DNA of 64,000 bases from Monodelphis domestica (Eukaryota > Chordata > Mammalia > Didelphimorphia > Didelphidae): NCBI RefSeq assembly GCF_027887165.1, contig NC_077233.1, forward strand, positions 216,726,967 through 216,790,966, in the 5' to 3' direction. Made by a program: the position numbers and the translations under genes. This document shows positions 11,518 to 22,962 of this stretch, piece after piece. Every line of letters begins with the position of its first letter. Within the stretch, counting starts at the first letter, position 1. The notes below the pieces were generated by a model that was given only the letters and a program-made list of their open reading frames with translations, was not told the origin of the DNA and searched no databases.

Positions 11518-11767
11518 GAGTGCAATCATTTCAGTTGTGTCTGACTCTTTGGGATCCTATTTGGGGTCTTCATGACAAAGATACTGGAATGGTTTATCAT
11601 TTCCTTCACCAGCTCATTTTATAGGAGAAGAAACTGAGGCAAACAGGGGAAAGAGATTTGCCCAGGTTCACAAAGCTAGTTAGTGTTTAAGGTCAGATTT
11701 GAATTCAGAAAGATGAGTCTTTCTGACTGCAGGTCCAGCATTCTGTCTACTGTGCCACCTGCTTGAC
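11518..11767 (-). mobile_element. MAR1-type SINE
   Basis: Reverse MAR1: ttcagttgtgtctgactctt..tctactgtgccacctgc. Confidence 0.85.
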
Positions 11768-11774
11768 CAACTGC

Positions 11775-11950
11775 AATGGCTAGAATCACAGACTTTCAGA
11801 AGTAGAAGGGTCCTCCACTGCAGCCATATAATCTAAACTGTACTCAATGGAATCTCCTGTAGCATGATCTGAATAAGTCATCCGGTCATTGCTTAAAGAC
11901 TGATGAGGTGGGAGACCCCACTATCTACCAAGGAGATGGGCCCATTCTAC
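11775..11950 (-). mobile_element. L3/CR1 LINE 3' region, part 1
   Basis: Wording typical of CR1-type 3' regions (gacttcagaagtagaaggg..ggtgggagaccccactatct). Interrupted by a MAR1 and a SINE; continues at 12250. Confidence 0.6.
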
Positions 11951-12060
11951 AAAGGTGGTTGTTTAATAATTTTTCAGTCATGTCTAACTCTTTGTGACCC
12001 TGTTTGGAGTTTTCTTGGTAGAGATACTGGGGTGATTTGCCATTTCCTTCTCTAGCCTAT
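11951..12060 (-). mobile_element. MAR1 fragment
   Basis: 3' portion of a reverse MAR1, cut off at 12060 by the T-run of the next SINE. Confidence 0.8.
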
Positions 12061-12249
12061 TTTTTTAAAACCCTTACCTTCCATTTTAGAATCAATACTA
12101 CATACTGGTTTCAAGGCAGAAGGCTAGGCAATGGGGGTTACGTGACTGCTCAGGGTCACACAGCTAGGAAGTGTCTGAGGCCGGATTTGAACTAAGGTCT
12201 TCATGACTCCAAGCCTGATGCTTTAACCACTCCACCACCTAGCTGCCCT
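12061..12249 (-). mobile_element. tRNA-headed SINE (WALLSI type)
   Basis: From ttttttaaaacccttacctt to ccacctagctgccc. Nested within the MAR1/L3 stack. Confidence 0.9.
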
Positions 12250-12715
12250 CATTCCTCTTGTGGATAATTCTAATCATTAGAAAGTTCTTCCTGACATCAA
12301 CAAAATTTGCCTCTTTTCAAATCCTACTCATTGCTCTGAGAGAACCAATAGAATAATTCTAATACTTTTTCTACCTGACAATCCTTTAAATACTTGAGAA
12401 CAACCATGATGTCCCTCCTCTCCACAATCCCACCCCCCACCTCAGTCTTCTCCTTTCCAGGCTAACAATCCTAATGTCTTTCAACAATTCTTCCTATAAC
12501 ATGGACTCAAGGCCTTTCTCCATCCTTGGTGACATTTTCTGAACACTCTCTGGTTTAGCAGTGCCCTTCCTTAAATGTGGCATCAAGAACCTCACATCAT
12601 ATTCTAGATGTGATATGAACAGGGCCAAATTTAGCAGGATGATCCTAAAAAGTTGTGTCTCTCTTAATGTAGTCCAAGATCTAATTAGCCCCATCCCCAT
12701 CAAACTGAATTATAG
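12250..12715 (-). mobile_element. L3/CR1 LINE 3' region, part 2
   Basis: Clear CR1-type order: tagaaagttcttcctgacatc, ctcctttccaggctaacaatcc, ctctggtttagcagtgcccttcc, gtagtccaagatctaattagc. Non-coding. Confidence 0.75.
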
Positions 12716-14265
12716 TCCGCTAATCCTGCTCCCAGATTTTTTTCAGAAAAACTATTTAACTTATTATTAAATAACTTCTATTTACTTATTCATCTTTTGT
12801 TCATTCCTGCCATTTGATTTTCACTGGATTTTTCCTTTTCCTAGAAAACCCTTCTTCCTCTTCTCCCTATAACCAAAGCCAGAACTGTTTTGCCCAGATT
12901 TATATAAATCCTCAGCAGGGTCTATTAGGACCCAGATCTCCCATCTCTCAATCCAGTACCCCCTCTACTCCCATACCTTCTACCTTGGAAACCAAACCAA
13001 CAGTACTCAAAGAGAAATACCACAGAGATGAACCCAGGTACACCCTATCTAAAAACCATTTCCTTTTTCCTACTACCTCCTTCTCTGGAGATGGCGAGTC
13101 ATGTTCCTTACTGGAGGCAGGGGAATAGAAATATTGACCTTTTATAGCTGAGAAGCAGATGAAACATCACAACTGGACTGGAGCCCACCAAAGTCTCTGA
13201 GCTCTAAATGGAATTGGGGAGTTTAAAGCTTCTCAGCCAAGTAGAACATTGCTCTGTCTGGGAGTCACTCACTGTGGAACTGTTGACATCTTGTGGGGGG
13301 CAAGGGCAGTGTGCAATGTGCTTCAGGTTAACTTTGGGCCACTTGGGTTTAGGAGATGTTTACCATCATGGGTCTTTTCTTTCCACCCTCACCCAGTCAG
13401 AGAAGTTAAATATTTACTATGGTCTTTAAATATTTACAGTGTGGCCATCCTTCAGTATAATAGAGTGTGTGGGGGATGCTGAGGTGCTATGGGAGGAGAA
13501 GAGATCAGGGAAGGAAGGAGAAGGGTGGGTGGGTGGTAGATTGAAACTTATTTGACAGGGACAGGCTAATGTCAGAAAAACACTCAATGAGGAAGAGTAT
13601 AGGAGTGCCAGATCCAATGGGTTCCTGAGTCTGGGACAAGATTATATTCTTGACTTATGCTAGAGGTTCCCAGCCTTAGAACCGAGCTGTGATCCCCTAC
13701 ACTGAACCACTATTTCCTTGCTGAGACTATATCCCCTCACTAAACTTTCATCCCTGTACTGACTCTCACTGATCTCTCACTGATACCCTCACTGCCCTAC
13801 TGATTCTTCCTACCTTCCCTCTTTGAGTTCCATACTTAACACTGAATCATGAGAAGAGTCCCACTCATAGGCATGCAAAGGACCATGATAAAACCTAGTC
13901 TCCAATTCTAAACCCATCCTAGCATGGTACCCTCTTCCCTAGCACTACCACTGAAGTGTGGGCATTTTCAAATGAACAACAGAACCAAACCTCATATACA
14001 TTTTATATATTCCCAAGCCAATCTTCTAACTGAACTTTTCTTCTCAGCACCACTCAGGTACATCCTCAACACAGACCAGAGGGGTACTGAGGAATGCCTA
14101 GAAAAAAGCAAAGAATGGCGGGTTAGCTTGTTTGACTCTGATTGAAGTTCGGAACAAAGGGTGGAACTATGAAACCCTGTAAATTTGAGTATTAGCTGCT
14201 TCTGAGGTGTGAGGAAATGGAAATAGCTCCATAAGAACACTCAGTTCCAGTCAGCATGGATCTTG
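12716..14265. other. Repeat-poor stretch, no gene seen
   Basis: Several frames of 60-105 codons without recognisable domains. A loose CTCACTGA-type repetition lies near 13730-13800. Confidence 0.4.
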
Positions 14266-14273
14266 CTCTAGTC

Positions 14274-14448
14274 CTGTGTTGGCAAACTTGTGCACATGTG
14301 CTAGAGGGGTTAGCCTCCCCCTCTCCACCACACATGACAGCATTTCTCACATCACCTATTTCCTCCCTCCCCTGTCTGGGGTTGCTCACGTTCAAAACGA
14401 GGGTTGCAGTTTGGGTACTCAGCCTCTCTAAAAGGTTTGCCATCACTG
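14274..14448. mobile_element. hAT MITE (OposCharlie-like termini)
   Basis: Ends CTGTGTTGGCAAAC and GTTTGCCATCACTG are inverted partners. Flanks CTCTAGTC (14266-14273) and CCTTAGTC (14449-14456) form an 8-bp duplication with two mismatches. Family name from memory. Confidence 0.75.
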
Positions 14449-14456
14449 CCTTAGTC

Positions 14457-15008
14457 CATACCCACATTTCCATAGACTCACAGGGGTTCTTACACTGGAG
14501 TTTCTGAACTTGTCTTTTTCAGTATTTTGATCATTATACTGTATTGTAATTGTTTTCCTCTATAATCCTCTATATTTGTTTACATGCACTTTAAGACATT
14601 CTGAGAAAAGTTTATAAGATTTACCAGGTCATCAAAGAAGTCCAAGACAAAAAAACAAAAAAACAACAAAAAAAATCTTAAGGACCCCTGCAGTGAAAAT
14701 CCAGTGTATACTAGGAAAGGGAAGGGCTAGTTTCAACTTCCTTGAGAGGGTGTCCTCATCTCTTTTAATCACATGTTTATCCTGCTCCATCCAAGAAAGA
14801 ACCCTTTACACCCATGCAGTCAGCCATCCATCCTTCAGCTTGGCCTACCTTCCCCAAGGGTGCTCTATGCTTCCAAGCTTTGCCTACCTCTTTCCCTGGG
14901 CCTGGTTGTACTGGGACCCTGCTCCGAGCTAAGATAATCTGATAAAACAATTCTTCCTAAATGACTAATGGTGACTAATGGCTAGAACAATTTCTCCTAA
15001 AGAGTCAA
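14457..15008. other. Unassigned stretch, no gene seen
   Basis: A/T-rich, with an AC/AAAAC run near 14650. No coding signal. Confidence 0.4.
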
Positions 15009-15110
15009 TGTTGGATGTCCATCAGTTGAGGAATGGCTAAACAAATTTGTGTTATATGAGTGTGATGGAATACTATTGCACTATAAGAAATGATAAACAG
15101 ATTAATTTCT
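15009..15110 (+). mobile_element. L1 3' end, part 1
   Basis: tgtccatcagttgaggaatgg..ggaatactattgcactataag, the L1 ORF2 C-terminal region of marsupials. Split by a SINE. Confidence 0.75.
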
Positions 15111-15287
15111 TAAACCCTTACTTTCTGTCTTAGAATCAGTACTATGTATTAGTTCCAAGGCAGAAGAGTGGTAAGGGCTAGACAAGAGACTTGTCCAGAA
15201 TCACACAGCTAGGAAAGGTCTGGGGTCAGAATTGAACCCAGGATCTCCTATCTCCAGATCTGACCCTCAATTCACCTAGCTGCCTCT
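15111..15287 (-). mobile_element. tRNA-headed SINE inside L1
   Basis: taaacccttactttctgtct to tcacctagctgcctc. Confidence 0.9.
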
Positions 15288-15555
15288 GAACAGATATTTT
15301 TTTTTAATACTGGGAAGAAACTAAATGAGATGATGAAGCGTGAGATGAGTAGAACCAAGAGAACATTATATACAACTAAAGATTGCATACTTGAAGAATA
15401 ACTTGTAAATGTTCACCTCCAGAGAATGAATTGAAAAATGGAAGCATGAAAAATATAATCTATATATAATATCTGTTTGTTGTTTAATGCCATCTATGGT
15501 ACAATTTGGGGAGAGAGGAGCTGAGATGCCTAGAAATAAATTCTATTAATTTTTT
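15288..15555 (+). mobile_element. L1 3' end, part 2
   Basis: Continues with gagatgagtagaaccaagag and the L1 3' untranslated region. Confidence 0.7.
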
Positions 15556-15744
15556 TAAAAAGAGTTCTTGTTGGCTAATATTACCCTCCTAAGTATTATA
15601 TTCCCATTTTAACCTGGATCGTCCAGAATAATGGCCTTACTTTTGGAGTAAATACAATGGTGGATGTTCCAGGTGACTAGCAGCCTAGGGAGGGAGGTAT
15701 TTGTGGGATAAGGGAACTTGTGAAATCAGTTAATCTCCAAACAA

Positions 15745-15960
15745 ATATTTATTTGAGTTCCATGCTGGAGTCAGGAGATCTAAATTCAAATTTCTCTTCT
15801 GTGTGACTCCAAGAAAGTCTTTCATCCTCTATGGATCTCAGATTCTTCAACCATTTAACAAGGATTGTTAAGAACTCCCTCTACCTCCCTCACAGGATTG
15901 TTGGGAAGAATGTCCTATAAAACCATGAGTTATTTTTGTTCTTGTGGCTGTTATTACTTG
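15745..15960 (+). mobile_element. MIR
   Basis: ctggagtcaggagatctaaattc..ctccctcacaggattgttgg. Confidence 0.6.
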
Positions 15961-16124
15961 AATCCTTAAAAGTCCTGTTATTTCATAGATGCTACTATTC
16001 TCTCCCTATGTAGAGCCTGGTCTTTCCTTGTCTTAGTAGATAGTGACTGAGAGTAAAGCACTAAAAAGATCAACTAAAGTCTCATGCTTTCCACAAGAAG
16101 TCCCTTCCAGGGTCAGGTCTGATA

Positions 16125-16178
16125 ACAAAAACAATAAACATTTATTAGGCACCTACTATAGTGGCATGTGAAATATCT
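16125..16178 (-). mobile_element. L2 3' end fragment
   Basis: caataaacatttattaggcacctactat. Confidence 0.5.
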
Positions 16179-16266
16179 GAGACAGAGTTAAATAACCAAA
16201 TATAATCGAGTTATACAATAAACTGTTGTTTTTACATCTTAATAAAGCTTTTAATATGCAATGTAT

Positions 16267-16482
16267 TGGGGGCATCTAGGTTGCTATAAGTGGATTGAGA
16301 GCCAGGTCTAGACAGGTCTAGAAAGAAGATTTAAATCTGGCCTCAGACACTTCCCAGCTGTGTGACCCTGGGCAAGTCACTTAATCCCCCATGGCCTAGT
16401 CCTTACCACTCTTCTGCCTTAGAACCAATATATAGTATTGATTCTAAGACAGAAGGTAAGGGTTGTTTTGTTTTGTTTTTAG
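16267..16482 (+). mobile_element. tRNA-headed SINE (WALLSI type)
   Basis: Complete core and tail (gacagaaggtaagggtt), then (GTTTT)n. Has a short duplication of ggtctaga in the middle. Confidence 0.85.
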
Positions 16483-16554
16483 TGCAATATATCCTCCTTT
16501 TGCTTCATTCATTTATTTTACATCAATTGGCATTGAGTTCAAAAGATTTTGATG

Positions 16555-17315
16555 CATACTCTTTTTTAAAAGAGAGTTTATTTTACCAACTACATGTAAG
16601 AGTAAATTTCCACATAAGATTTCTGAAGTTCTAAGATCCAAAGTGTTCCTCTCCCTCCCTCCCTTTCCTCCCCCCTACCTGGAGATGGTAGGTAATTTGA
16701 TCTGTGTTACATATGTATTACCATGCAAAACGTATTTCCATATTATTCATTTTTGTAAGCAAACACTCATATAAAACCTAGTCCACCAAATAAACTAAAT
16801 TGAAAAAGTGTATGCTTCCATCTGCATTATGACTCCAACAATTCTTTTTCTGGAGGTGGAAGAGCATGCTTTGTCATAAGTCCTTCAGAATCATCCTGGA
16901 TCATTGTATTGCTATTGCTGTTACTGTGTACAATGCTCTCCTGATGGTGCTCATTTCACTCTGCATTGCTTCATGTAGGTCTTTCCAGCTCTTTCTGAAA
17001 TCATCCTGTTCACCATTTCTTATAGCACAATAGTATTTCATCACCATCATATCCCATAATTTGTTCAGCCATTACCCAATTGAGGGACATTCCTTTAGTT
17101 TCCAGTTCTTTGACACCACACACACATACAAAAAGACTGCCCTAAATATTTTTGTACAAGGTCCTTTCCACTGGTCTTTTTTTTTCCCAAATCTTTGGGC
17201 TACAGACCAGTAGTGGTATTACTGGATCAAAGAGTATGCACAGTTTTATAGCCCTTTAGGCATAGTTCCAAATTGTCCTCTAGAATGGTTGGATCAGTTC
17301 ACAACCCGACCAACA
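16555..17315 (-). mobile_element. L1 3' end (5'-truncated)
   Basis: Reverse L1: T-rich 3' start, 3' UTR pyrimidine tract (16650-16675), then ORF2 C-terminal coding remnants read on the minus strand. Frames are broken. Confidence 0.8.
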
Positions 17316-17384
17316 ATGCAGATGCATATTCTTTAATTCTTCATTGTGTAATCACATATCATATTGGATATATGTACAATATTT

Positions 17385-17573
17385 AAATGCTTACCTTTTG
17401 GCTCAGAATTGATACTAAGTATTGATACCAAGACAGAAGAGTGGTAAGGGCTAGGCAAAGGAAGTTAAGTGATGTGCCTAGGTCACAGCCAGAAAGTATC
17501 TGAGGCCAGGTTGGAACCCAGGTTCTCCTGACTCCAGGCTTGATTCTCAATCTATGCAACCTAGTTACCCTTT
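17385..17573 (-). mobile_element. tRNA-headed SINE (WALLSI type), diverged
   Basis: gcttaccttttggctcagaa..gcaacctagttacc. Confidence 0.75.
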
Positions 17574-19128
17574 TAATTTTTTTTTCTTTATAGCATTGTT
17601 TTGTAGCCATTTTTAAATTGGTCTTCTCTCTGTTCTTCCAAATTTGAGATGTCTATGCTTCATTAACAACTCTATCAACTGTTCCATCTGAAGCCCTTTC
17701 CTTCTTTTCTGAGAATTAATGAGGTGGTTTTGTAGCAATAGTTTGTCAGTTCATAAAGCTATTTTACATTTTCAAAAGTACTTTCCTTTGGACTTTGGTA
17801 TAACTAACCCTATTTAAATCATTATGGGTTTGAATGATCCTTGAAATGTTTGACTTCTACTCACCAATAGCTACTTCAATAGCTATAATAGTTATTGAAG
17901 TGTACTCTTTAAGGGCTGTAACTTTTTCATGCTTCATGTAAGGCTATATAGAAGAGATATTTGAAGTTGGGTCTTCTGACTTTAAATCCAAAATGTGTTC
18001 CACTGTACCACCTGACAAGAACGCAATGGAGTAATAGCCATTCTTTGAAACCACAGAATTAAAAGCACAACCAAAAAAGCAATGACATCTATGTGTAAGG
18101 CTCAAAATCCATTTCTCAACTAAAGACAATTAAATAAAGGTAGGAAAAATCATCTTGATCTGGTTTCATCTGGTCAAGGTCAGACTTCTGAGTCAACCTA
18201 GTGTCCATAGAAGCATGTACACGTAACTATTATTGTAACAAAATGAAATAATATCAAAATTATTCTTTACTTTAAGTAATTCATAGGTCTTAATGTACCA
18301 TCCATTGAAATACAAAGACCAAAACAAAATATCTCCCTTTAAGAGGCCTCCATTTTCCAAATATACAAGTTAGTAAAATACAATGAGGAGAGAGTGCTAT
18401 TAAGTCCAAGTTAGGGGTGGGAGTGGGCTTGAGAGAGAAAGAAAGGTTTCACATAGGAAGTGATTTCGGAGATGCTTTTTAAAGAAAGTTAGAGATTCTA
18501 CAGAAATGGGATGAAAAGCTAGTGCAATCTAGACTTGAGCAACCACTTAAATAAAAGCCCAGGGAGAAGGTTTTCCCACTAAAATCTGTACTCCTCTAGG
18601 ACAGAGCCAAGAGTTTGCTTGGGTGTCATGTAACTTAGGTCTGATTTAAAGAGATTTCCTTGCCCTTCCCTCTCCCCTGCCCACTTCTGCCTTGGTCTAA
18701 TTAGGTGACTGCCCATTCCTGCTCCCAGGCTGACCTCCCCAAGCTGCCTGCTTGGCCCAGGCTTCCCCTCCCTACCCTGCTGTGAGCTCCTCTTCCTGCC
18801 ACCTCCTTCCTCTGGGCTTCCCTGAGCCCATGAGGCCGGCACACCCTTTCCTGCTTGGCGCACAGGGAGGGCATCAGGAGGGCACGTGCTGCTTTGTTCC
18901 CTCCAGTCTGACCTCAGGCACCCAGGGCTTCTTTTGGTCACTTGGACTACTCCTTAGGGCTGGGGAGCTGGAGACAAAATCAGTAGTCAGTCCATCAGCA
19001 GGTCAGGAAACCACATGGATTGAACACCTCCTAAGAGGGACTTCTGTTGGGGACATTGGGAGGACAAGGACTTTAAGGAGCCCCTGGTCTAGCTGGAGAG
19101 ACAGGACAAAGGGATGAGTTGTGTGTAT
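17574..19128. other. Repeat-poor stretch, no gene seen
   Basis: The AT-rich first part gives way near 18640 to a GC-rich segment up to about 19110. Frames of ~120 codons on both strands of the GC-rich part overlap each other and show no domain. Confidence 0.4.
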
Positions 19129-19347
19129 TTTTTTAAATCCTTACCTTCAGTCATAGAATTCGTATTGTGTATTAGTTCCAAGGTAGAAGAGTGGTGAAAG
19201 CTAGGCAATAGGGATTAAATGACTTGCCTAGGTTCACACAACTAGGAAGTATCTGAGGTCATATCTGAACCCAGGACCTTCTGTCTCCTAGCCTGGCTCT
19301 CAATCCACTGATGGCTCTCAATCCACTGAATCCATCTAGCTTCCCCT
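19129..19347 (-). mobile_element. tRNA-headed SINE with internal 18-bp duplication
   Basis: The head-proximal tggctctcaatccactga occurs twice in tandem near 19291-19328. Confidence 0.85.
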
Positions 19348-19386
19348 GGTTGTATACATTTGTGAATATACTTTGTGTACTGGAGC

Positions 19387-19420
19387 ACTAAGACACTTGG
19401 CTTAAGTCAAGTGTCTTAGT
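19387..19420. repeat. Perfect hairpin, 13-bp arms, 8-nt loop
   Basis: Arm ACTAAGACACTTG (19387-19399) is exactly reverse-complemented at 19408-19420. Confidence 0.9.
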
Positions 19421-19429
19421 GGGGTGGGT

Positions 19430-19610
19430 ACTAACTTGGCCTTGAGCAAATCATGTAACCTTTTTACCTCAGTTTCCTCATCTGTAGAATGAGTTGGAGA
19501 AGGAAATGGCAGAACACTCCAATATGTTTGCCAAAGAAAATATCAAATGGGGTCCTGAAGAGTTAGATATAATTTAGAAATGACTGAACAACAACAAGAA
19601 AAACTTTATT
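19430..19610 (+). mobile_element. MAR1-type SINE, 5'-truncated
   Basis: ctcagtttcctcatctgtag..gactgaacaacaac, followed by the target duplication of the L1. Confidence 0.75.
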
Positions 19611-20465
19611 TTTTTTAAATATATTTTATTTGATCATTTCCAAGCATTATTCGTTAAAGACATAGATCATTTTCTTTTCCTCCCCCCCACCCCCCATAGC
19701 CAACGCGTAAGTCCACTGGGCATTAGATGTTTTCTTGATTTGAACCCATTGCTTTGTTGATAGTATTTGCATTAGAGTGTTCATTTAGAGTCTATCCTCT
19801 GTCATGTCCCCTCAACCTCTGTATTCAGGCAGTTGCTTTTTCTCGGTGTTTCCACTCCCATAGTTTATCCTTTGCTTATGAATGGTGTTTTTTTCTCCTG
19901 GATCCCTGCAAGTTGTTCAGGGACATTACACCGCCACTAATGGAGAAGTCCATTACGTTCGATTATACCACAGTGTATTAGTCTCTGTGTACAATGTTCT
20001 CCTGGTTCTGCTCCTCTCGTTCTGCATCACTTCCTGGAGGTTGTTCCAGTCTCCATGGAACTTCTCCACTTTATTATTCCTTTTAGCACAATAGTACTCC
20101 ATCACCAACATATACCACAGTTTGTTCAGCCATTCCCCAATTGATGGGCATCCCCTCGTTTTCCAGTTTTGGGCCACCACAAAGAGAGCAGCTATGAATA
20201 TTCTTGTACAAGTCTTTGTGTCCATTATCTCTTTGGGATACAGACCCAGCAGTGCTATGGCTGGGTCAAAGGGTAGATATTCTTTTGTCGCCCTTTGGGC
20301 ATAGTTCCAAATTGCCCTCCAGAATGGTTGGATCAGTTCACAACTCCACCAGCAATGAATTAATGTCCCTACTTTGCCACATCCCCTCCAGCATTCATTA
20401 CTTTCCTTTGCTGTTATGTTAGCCAATCTGCTAGGTGTGAGGTGATACCTCAGAGTTGTTTTGAT
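19611..20465 (-). mobile_element. L1 3' end with 15-bp target duplication
   Basis: 5'-truncated L1 on the minus strand, 855 bp. It includes a 177-codon frame (20486-19953) covering the ORF2 C-terminal region (CGKVGTLIHCWW.., PFDPAIALLGLYPKE, MEYYCAKRN). The flanking direct repeat AAGAAAAACTTTATT is exact (19596-19610 and 20466-20480). Relatively young compared with the other L1 pieces. Confidence 0.9.
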
Positions 20466-20480
20466 AAGAAAAACTTTATT

Positions 20481-20582
20481 AAACACCTACTTTGATCCTG
20501 GCACTGTGCTAAGCTCTGGGGATACAAATACAAGTAAAAAAAAAAGAAATTAATAAAAGATAGTCCCTGCCTTTTAGAAGCA
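20481..20582 (-). mobile_element. L2 3' end (pre-insertion host of L1)
   Basis: ttaaacacctactttgatcctggcactgtgctaagctctgggg, cut by the L1 at its left edge. Confidence 0.65.
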
Positions 20583-20639
20583 CCTAATGGACTGAGAGCT
20601 GGAAAAAAGTAAGTTTTGAACTTCATCTAGTCCAACCAC

Positions 20640-20995
20640 CCTTCCTGATTCCTCTGTACCATCTTTATATTCCACTGGTCTTCTACTCTATTTCTTAGCC
20701 AGTACCAGATTGTTTTAATGATTGCTGCTTTATATTATTGTTTGAAGTCTGGTATAGCTATGTCAACTTTGTTCATATATTTTCATGAAGTCCCTTGATA
20801 TTCTAGGTCTTTTGTTTTTCCAGATGAATTTCATTATTATTTTTTTCTAATGCTATTAGATAATTTGGGGGTAGTTTGATTAGTATGGCACTGAATAAGT
20901 ACATTGATTTAGGAAGAATTATTTTCATTATATTGGCTCAGCCTACCCATGAATAATTAATGTTTTTCCATTTCCCAACTGACAGATAACTCTAT
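20640..20995 (-). mobile_element. L1 internal fragment
   Basis: Reverse L1 ORF2 wording (ctattaagccagtaccagattg, gaagaattattttcattatattggc, ctacccatgaataatta). Frames broken. Confidence 0.65.
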
Positions 20996-21034
20996 TAGTT
21001 TCCATTCTTTTCTGTCACAAAAGAATTGTTATAA

Positions 21035-21182
21035 ACATTTTAAACATATTCACCTGCAAATTTGACAAGTATGCCATCTATACCTTCATCGAAGTAATTG
21101 ATGAGAACATCAGACAGTATAAGGTCAAGGAGATCTCTGAGGCTTCCCCTCAAGTCCCAACTACACATTGTCTTTGGCCCCT
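21035..21182 (-). mobile_element. L3/CR1 fragment
   Basis: caaatttgacaagtatgccatctataccttcatc matches CR1-type 3' regions. Confidence 0.55.
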
Positions 21183-21204
21183 AACATTTCTTTTAGAAAT
21201 CTAA

Positions 21205-21332
21205 ATTGAGAGGCAGCTAGGTAGACATTCCCTAGTGGTGTGACCCTGGCAAGTAACTTAACTCTGCCTAACATTTGCTGTTCTTCTCTTAGAATCAATA
21301 CTAAGACAGGAGGTGAGGGTTTTTTAAAATCC
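21205..21332 (+). mobile_element. tRNA-headed SINE with internal deletion
   Basis: Head gaggcagctaggtag joins directly to cattccctagtggtgtgacc; tail acaggaggtgagggtt. Confidence 0.7.
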
Positions 21333-22358
21333 AAGTTGATTGCTTTCATATTGGGTGTATGCAACTGTAGCATAGCAAATATGTATTCACCTGTGTTAGA
21401 AGCTGTGTGAATCCATGCCAGTATCTTGGGGAGCAGAGACAGGAAGATCTGTGGCTCAGAACCCTAGGTTGGAGGGCAAAAGTTGGACAGACTACACCAT
21501 TCAGGCTTGGTAGATGCCCATGGTGACTTCACTTGTACATAGTGCATGACAATTTCTATCCTTGCTTTCAGCAGAGTAGCGATTGTCATAATAAAGAATG
21601 TTGGCCTGAAATTCTGCTGTTGTTGGGACAGCTTCCTAAAATAGAAGTCCAGGAGATAAAGCAGGGAGTTTTCCAGAGATTGCAGCAACAACGATACTCA
21701 TCAGTTCTTGGTTAATAGAAATACAATCTTGACTATTGCTGGGATTTGCATATATATGTTATATGTATGAATGGCTATAATGTAAGTACACATGTGTGCC
21801 ACATATATGCATTTCTGTGCCAATTATGGGCATATTCCAAAGATGTTGGGGAGGGATATCACTGACAGGGATATTCCTTCGAAATCAGGATATGGTCCTT
21901 AGCCTGGTAAAATGTTAACTTTCTTTAGTTTGGCTCAAAAAGAGATAAAGGGAAAGAGAGCAAAAGAGAAAGGATGCTAGAGGGAGAGAGGAAGGAAGGG
22001 ACAGGGCTTTTTATCCCTCTTCAAATCATTCAAGAGGGGAAAAGAGCAAGCAGAATTGGCGGGGCTTCCAGCCATCTCTTTTCCCAGTGGAGAGATAAGA
22101 AAGAGAAAGAATATTATAAATAGAGATCATTTGGGTAAGCTTCAGGCCAACAAAGGGTCAGGGGGAACAAGGAAGGCAAAGGAGCTATCCCTGGGGGCAT
22201 TTTTGTACCATCAAATCATGTTGGGATCTTTCCAGAAGTCTCATCATTCAAACCTTAGATTACAACCATTCTTTCTGTTTCCAGCTGCCTCCATAAAAGT
22301 TGGAAGAGGATTCCCAACCTAGACCTCTAGGTCTGGAACCCTTCAAACAGTCTCTTGT
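21333..22358. other. Unassigned stretch, no gene seen
   Basis: Short frames only and no recognisable repeat. Confidence 0.4.
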
Positions 22359-22438
22359 ATCCTGATTCTTCCAAAAGCATTCCAGTAGGAATAGATAGCA
22401 GCCTTCCCATATATATTCCAGAAATGTCCATTTTATAT
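22359..22438 (+). repeat. Left arm of ~80-bp imperfect inverted repeat
   Basis: Reverse complement matches 23388-23469 at roughly 75-80%, including the block cagccttcccatat.tattccagaaatgt. Confidence 0.75.
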
Positions 22439-22514
22439 AGAGGCTACCAACCTCATTGACGTAATTGTTATAATTGTAGCAAGCCTTACCATTACCAGAT
22501 GCAACCCAATGTCC

Positions 22515-22715
22515 CCAAAAGAGCAAGAGTGTGAGATTCAGAAGACCAAAGTTCCAGCTACATCATTTACTTGCTGTGTGGCCATGGGTAAATGACTTAA
22601 CCTCTCTGAGCCCCAGTGTCCTTACCCATAATATCTAATAATAAGGTCGTATCTATGCCACAGGGTCCTACAAGTGAGATAAAGTTTGCAAAACATTTTT
22701 TCATCTTAAAGCTCT
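22515..22715 (+). mobile_element. MIR
   Basis: cttgctgtgtggccatgggtaaatgactta..gataaagtttgcaaaac. Confidence 0.7.
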
Positions 22716-22721
22716 CTTCTT

Positions 22722-22962
22722 ATTATTCAGTTGTTTCAGTCATGTCTGAACCTTCATGACCCCATATGGAGTTTTCTTGGCAAAGATACTGGAGTGGTTT
22801 TGTCATTTTCTTCTCCAGTTCATTTTGTAGATGAGGAAACTGAGGCAAAAAGGGTTAAGTGACTTGCCCAGGGTCACACAGCTAGTAAATGTCTGAGGCT
22901 GAATTTGAACTCAGAAAGATGAGTCTTCTTGATTCTATCCATTGTGCCACGTAGCTACTCCA
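22722..22962 (-). mobile_element. MAR1-type SINE, full length
   Basis: Reverse MAR1 ending ccattgtgccacgtagctactcc, followed by a (TA)n run. Confidence 0.9.
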
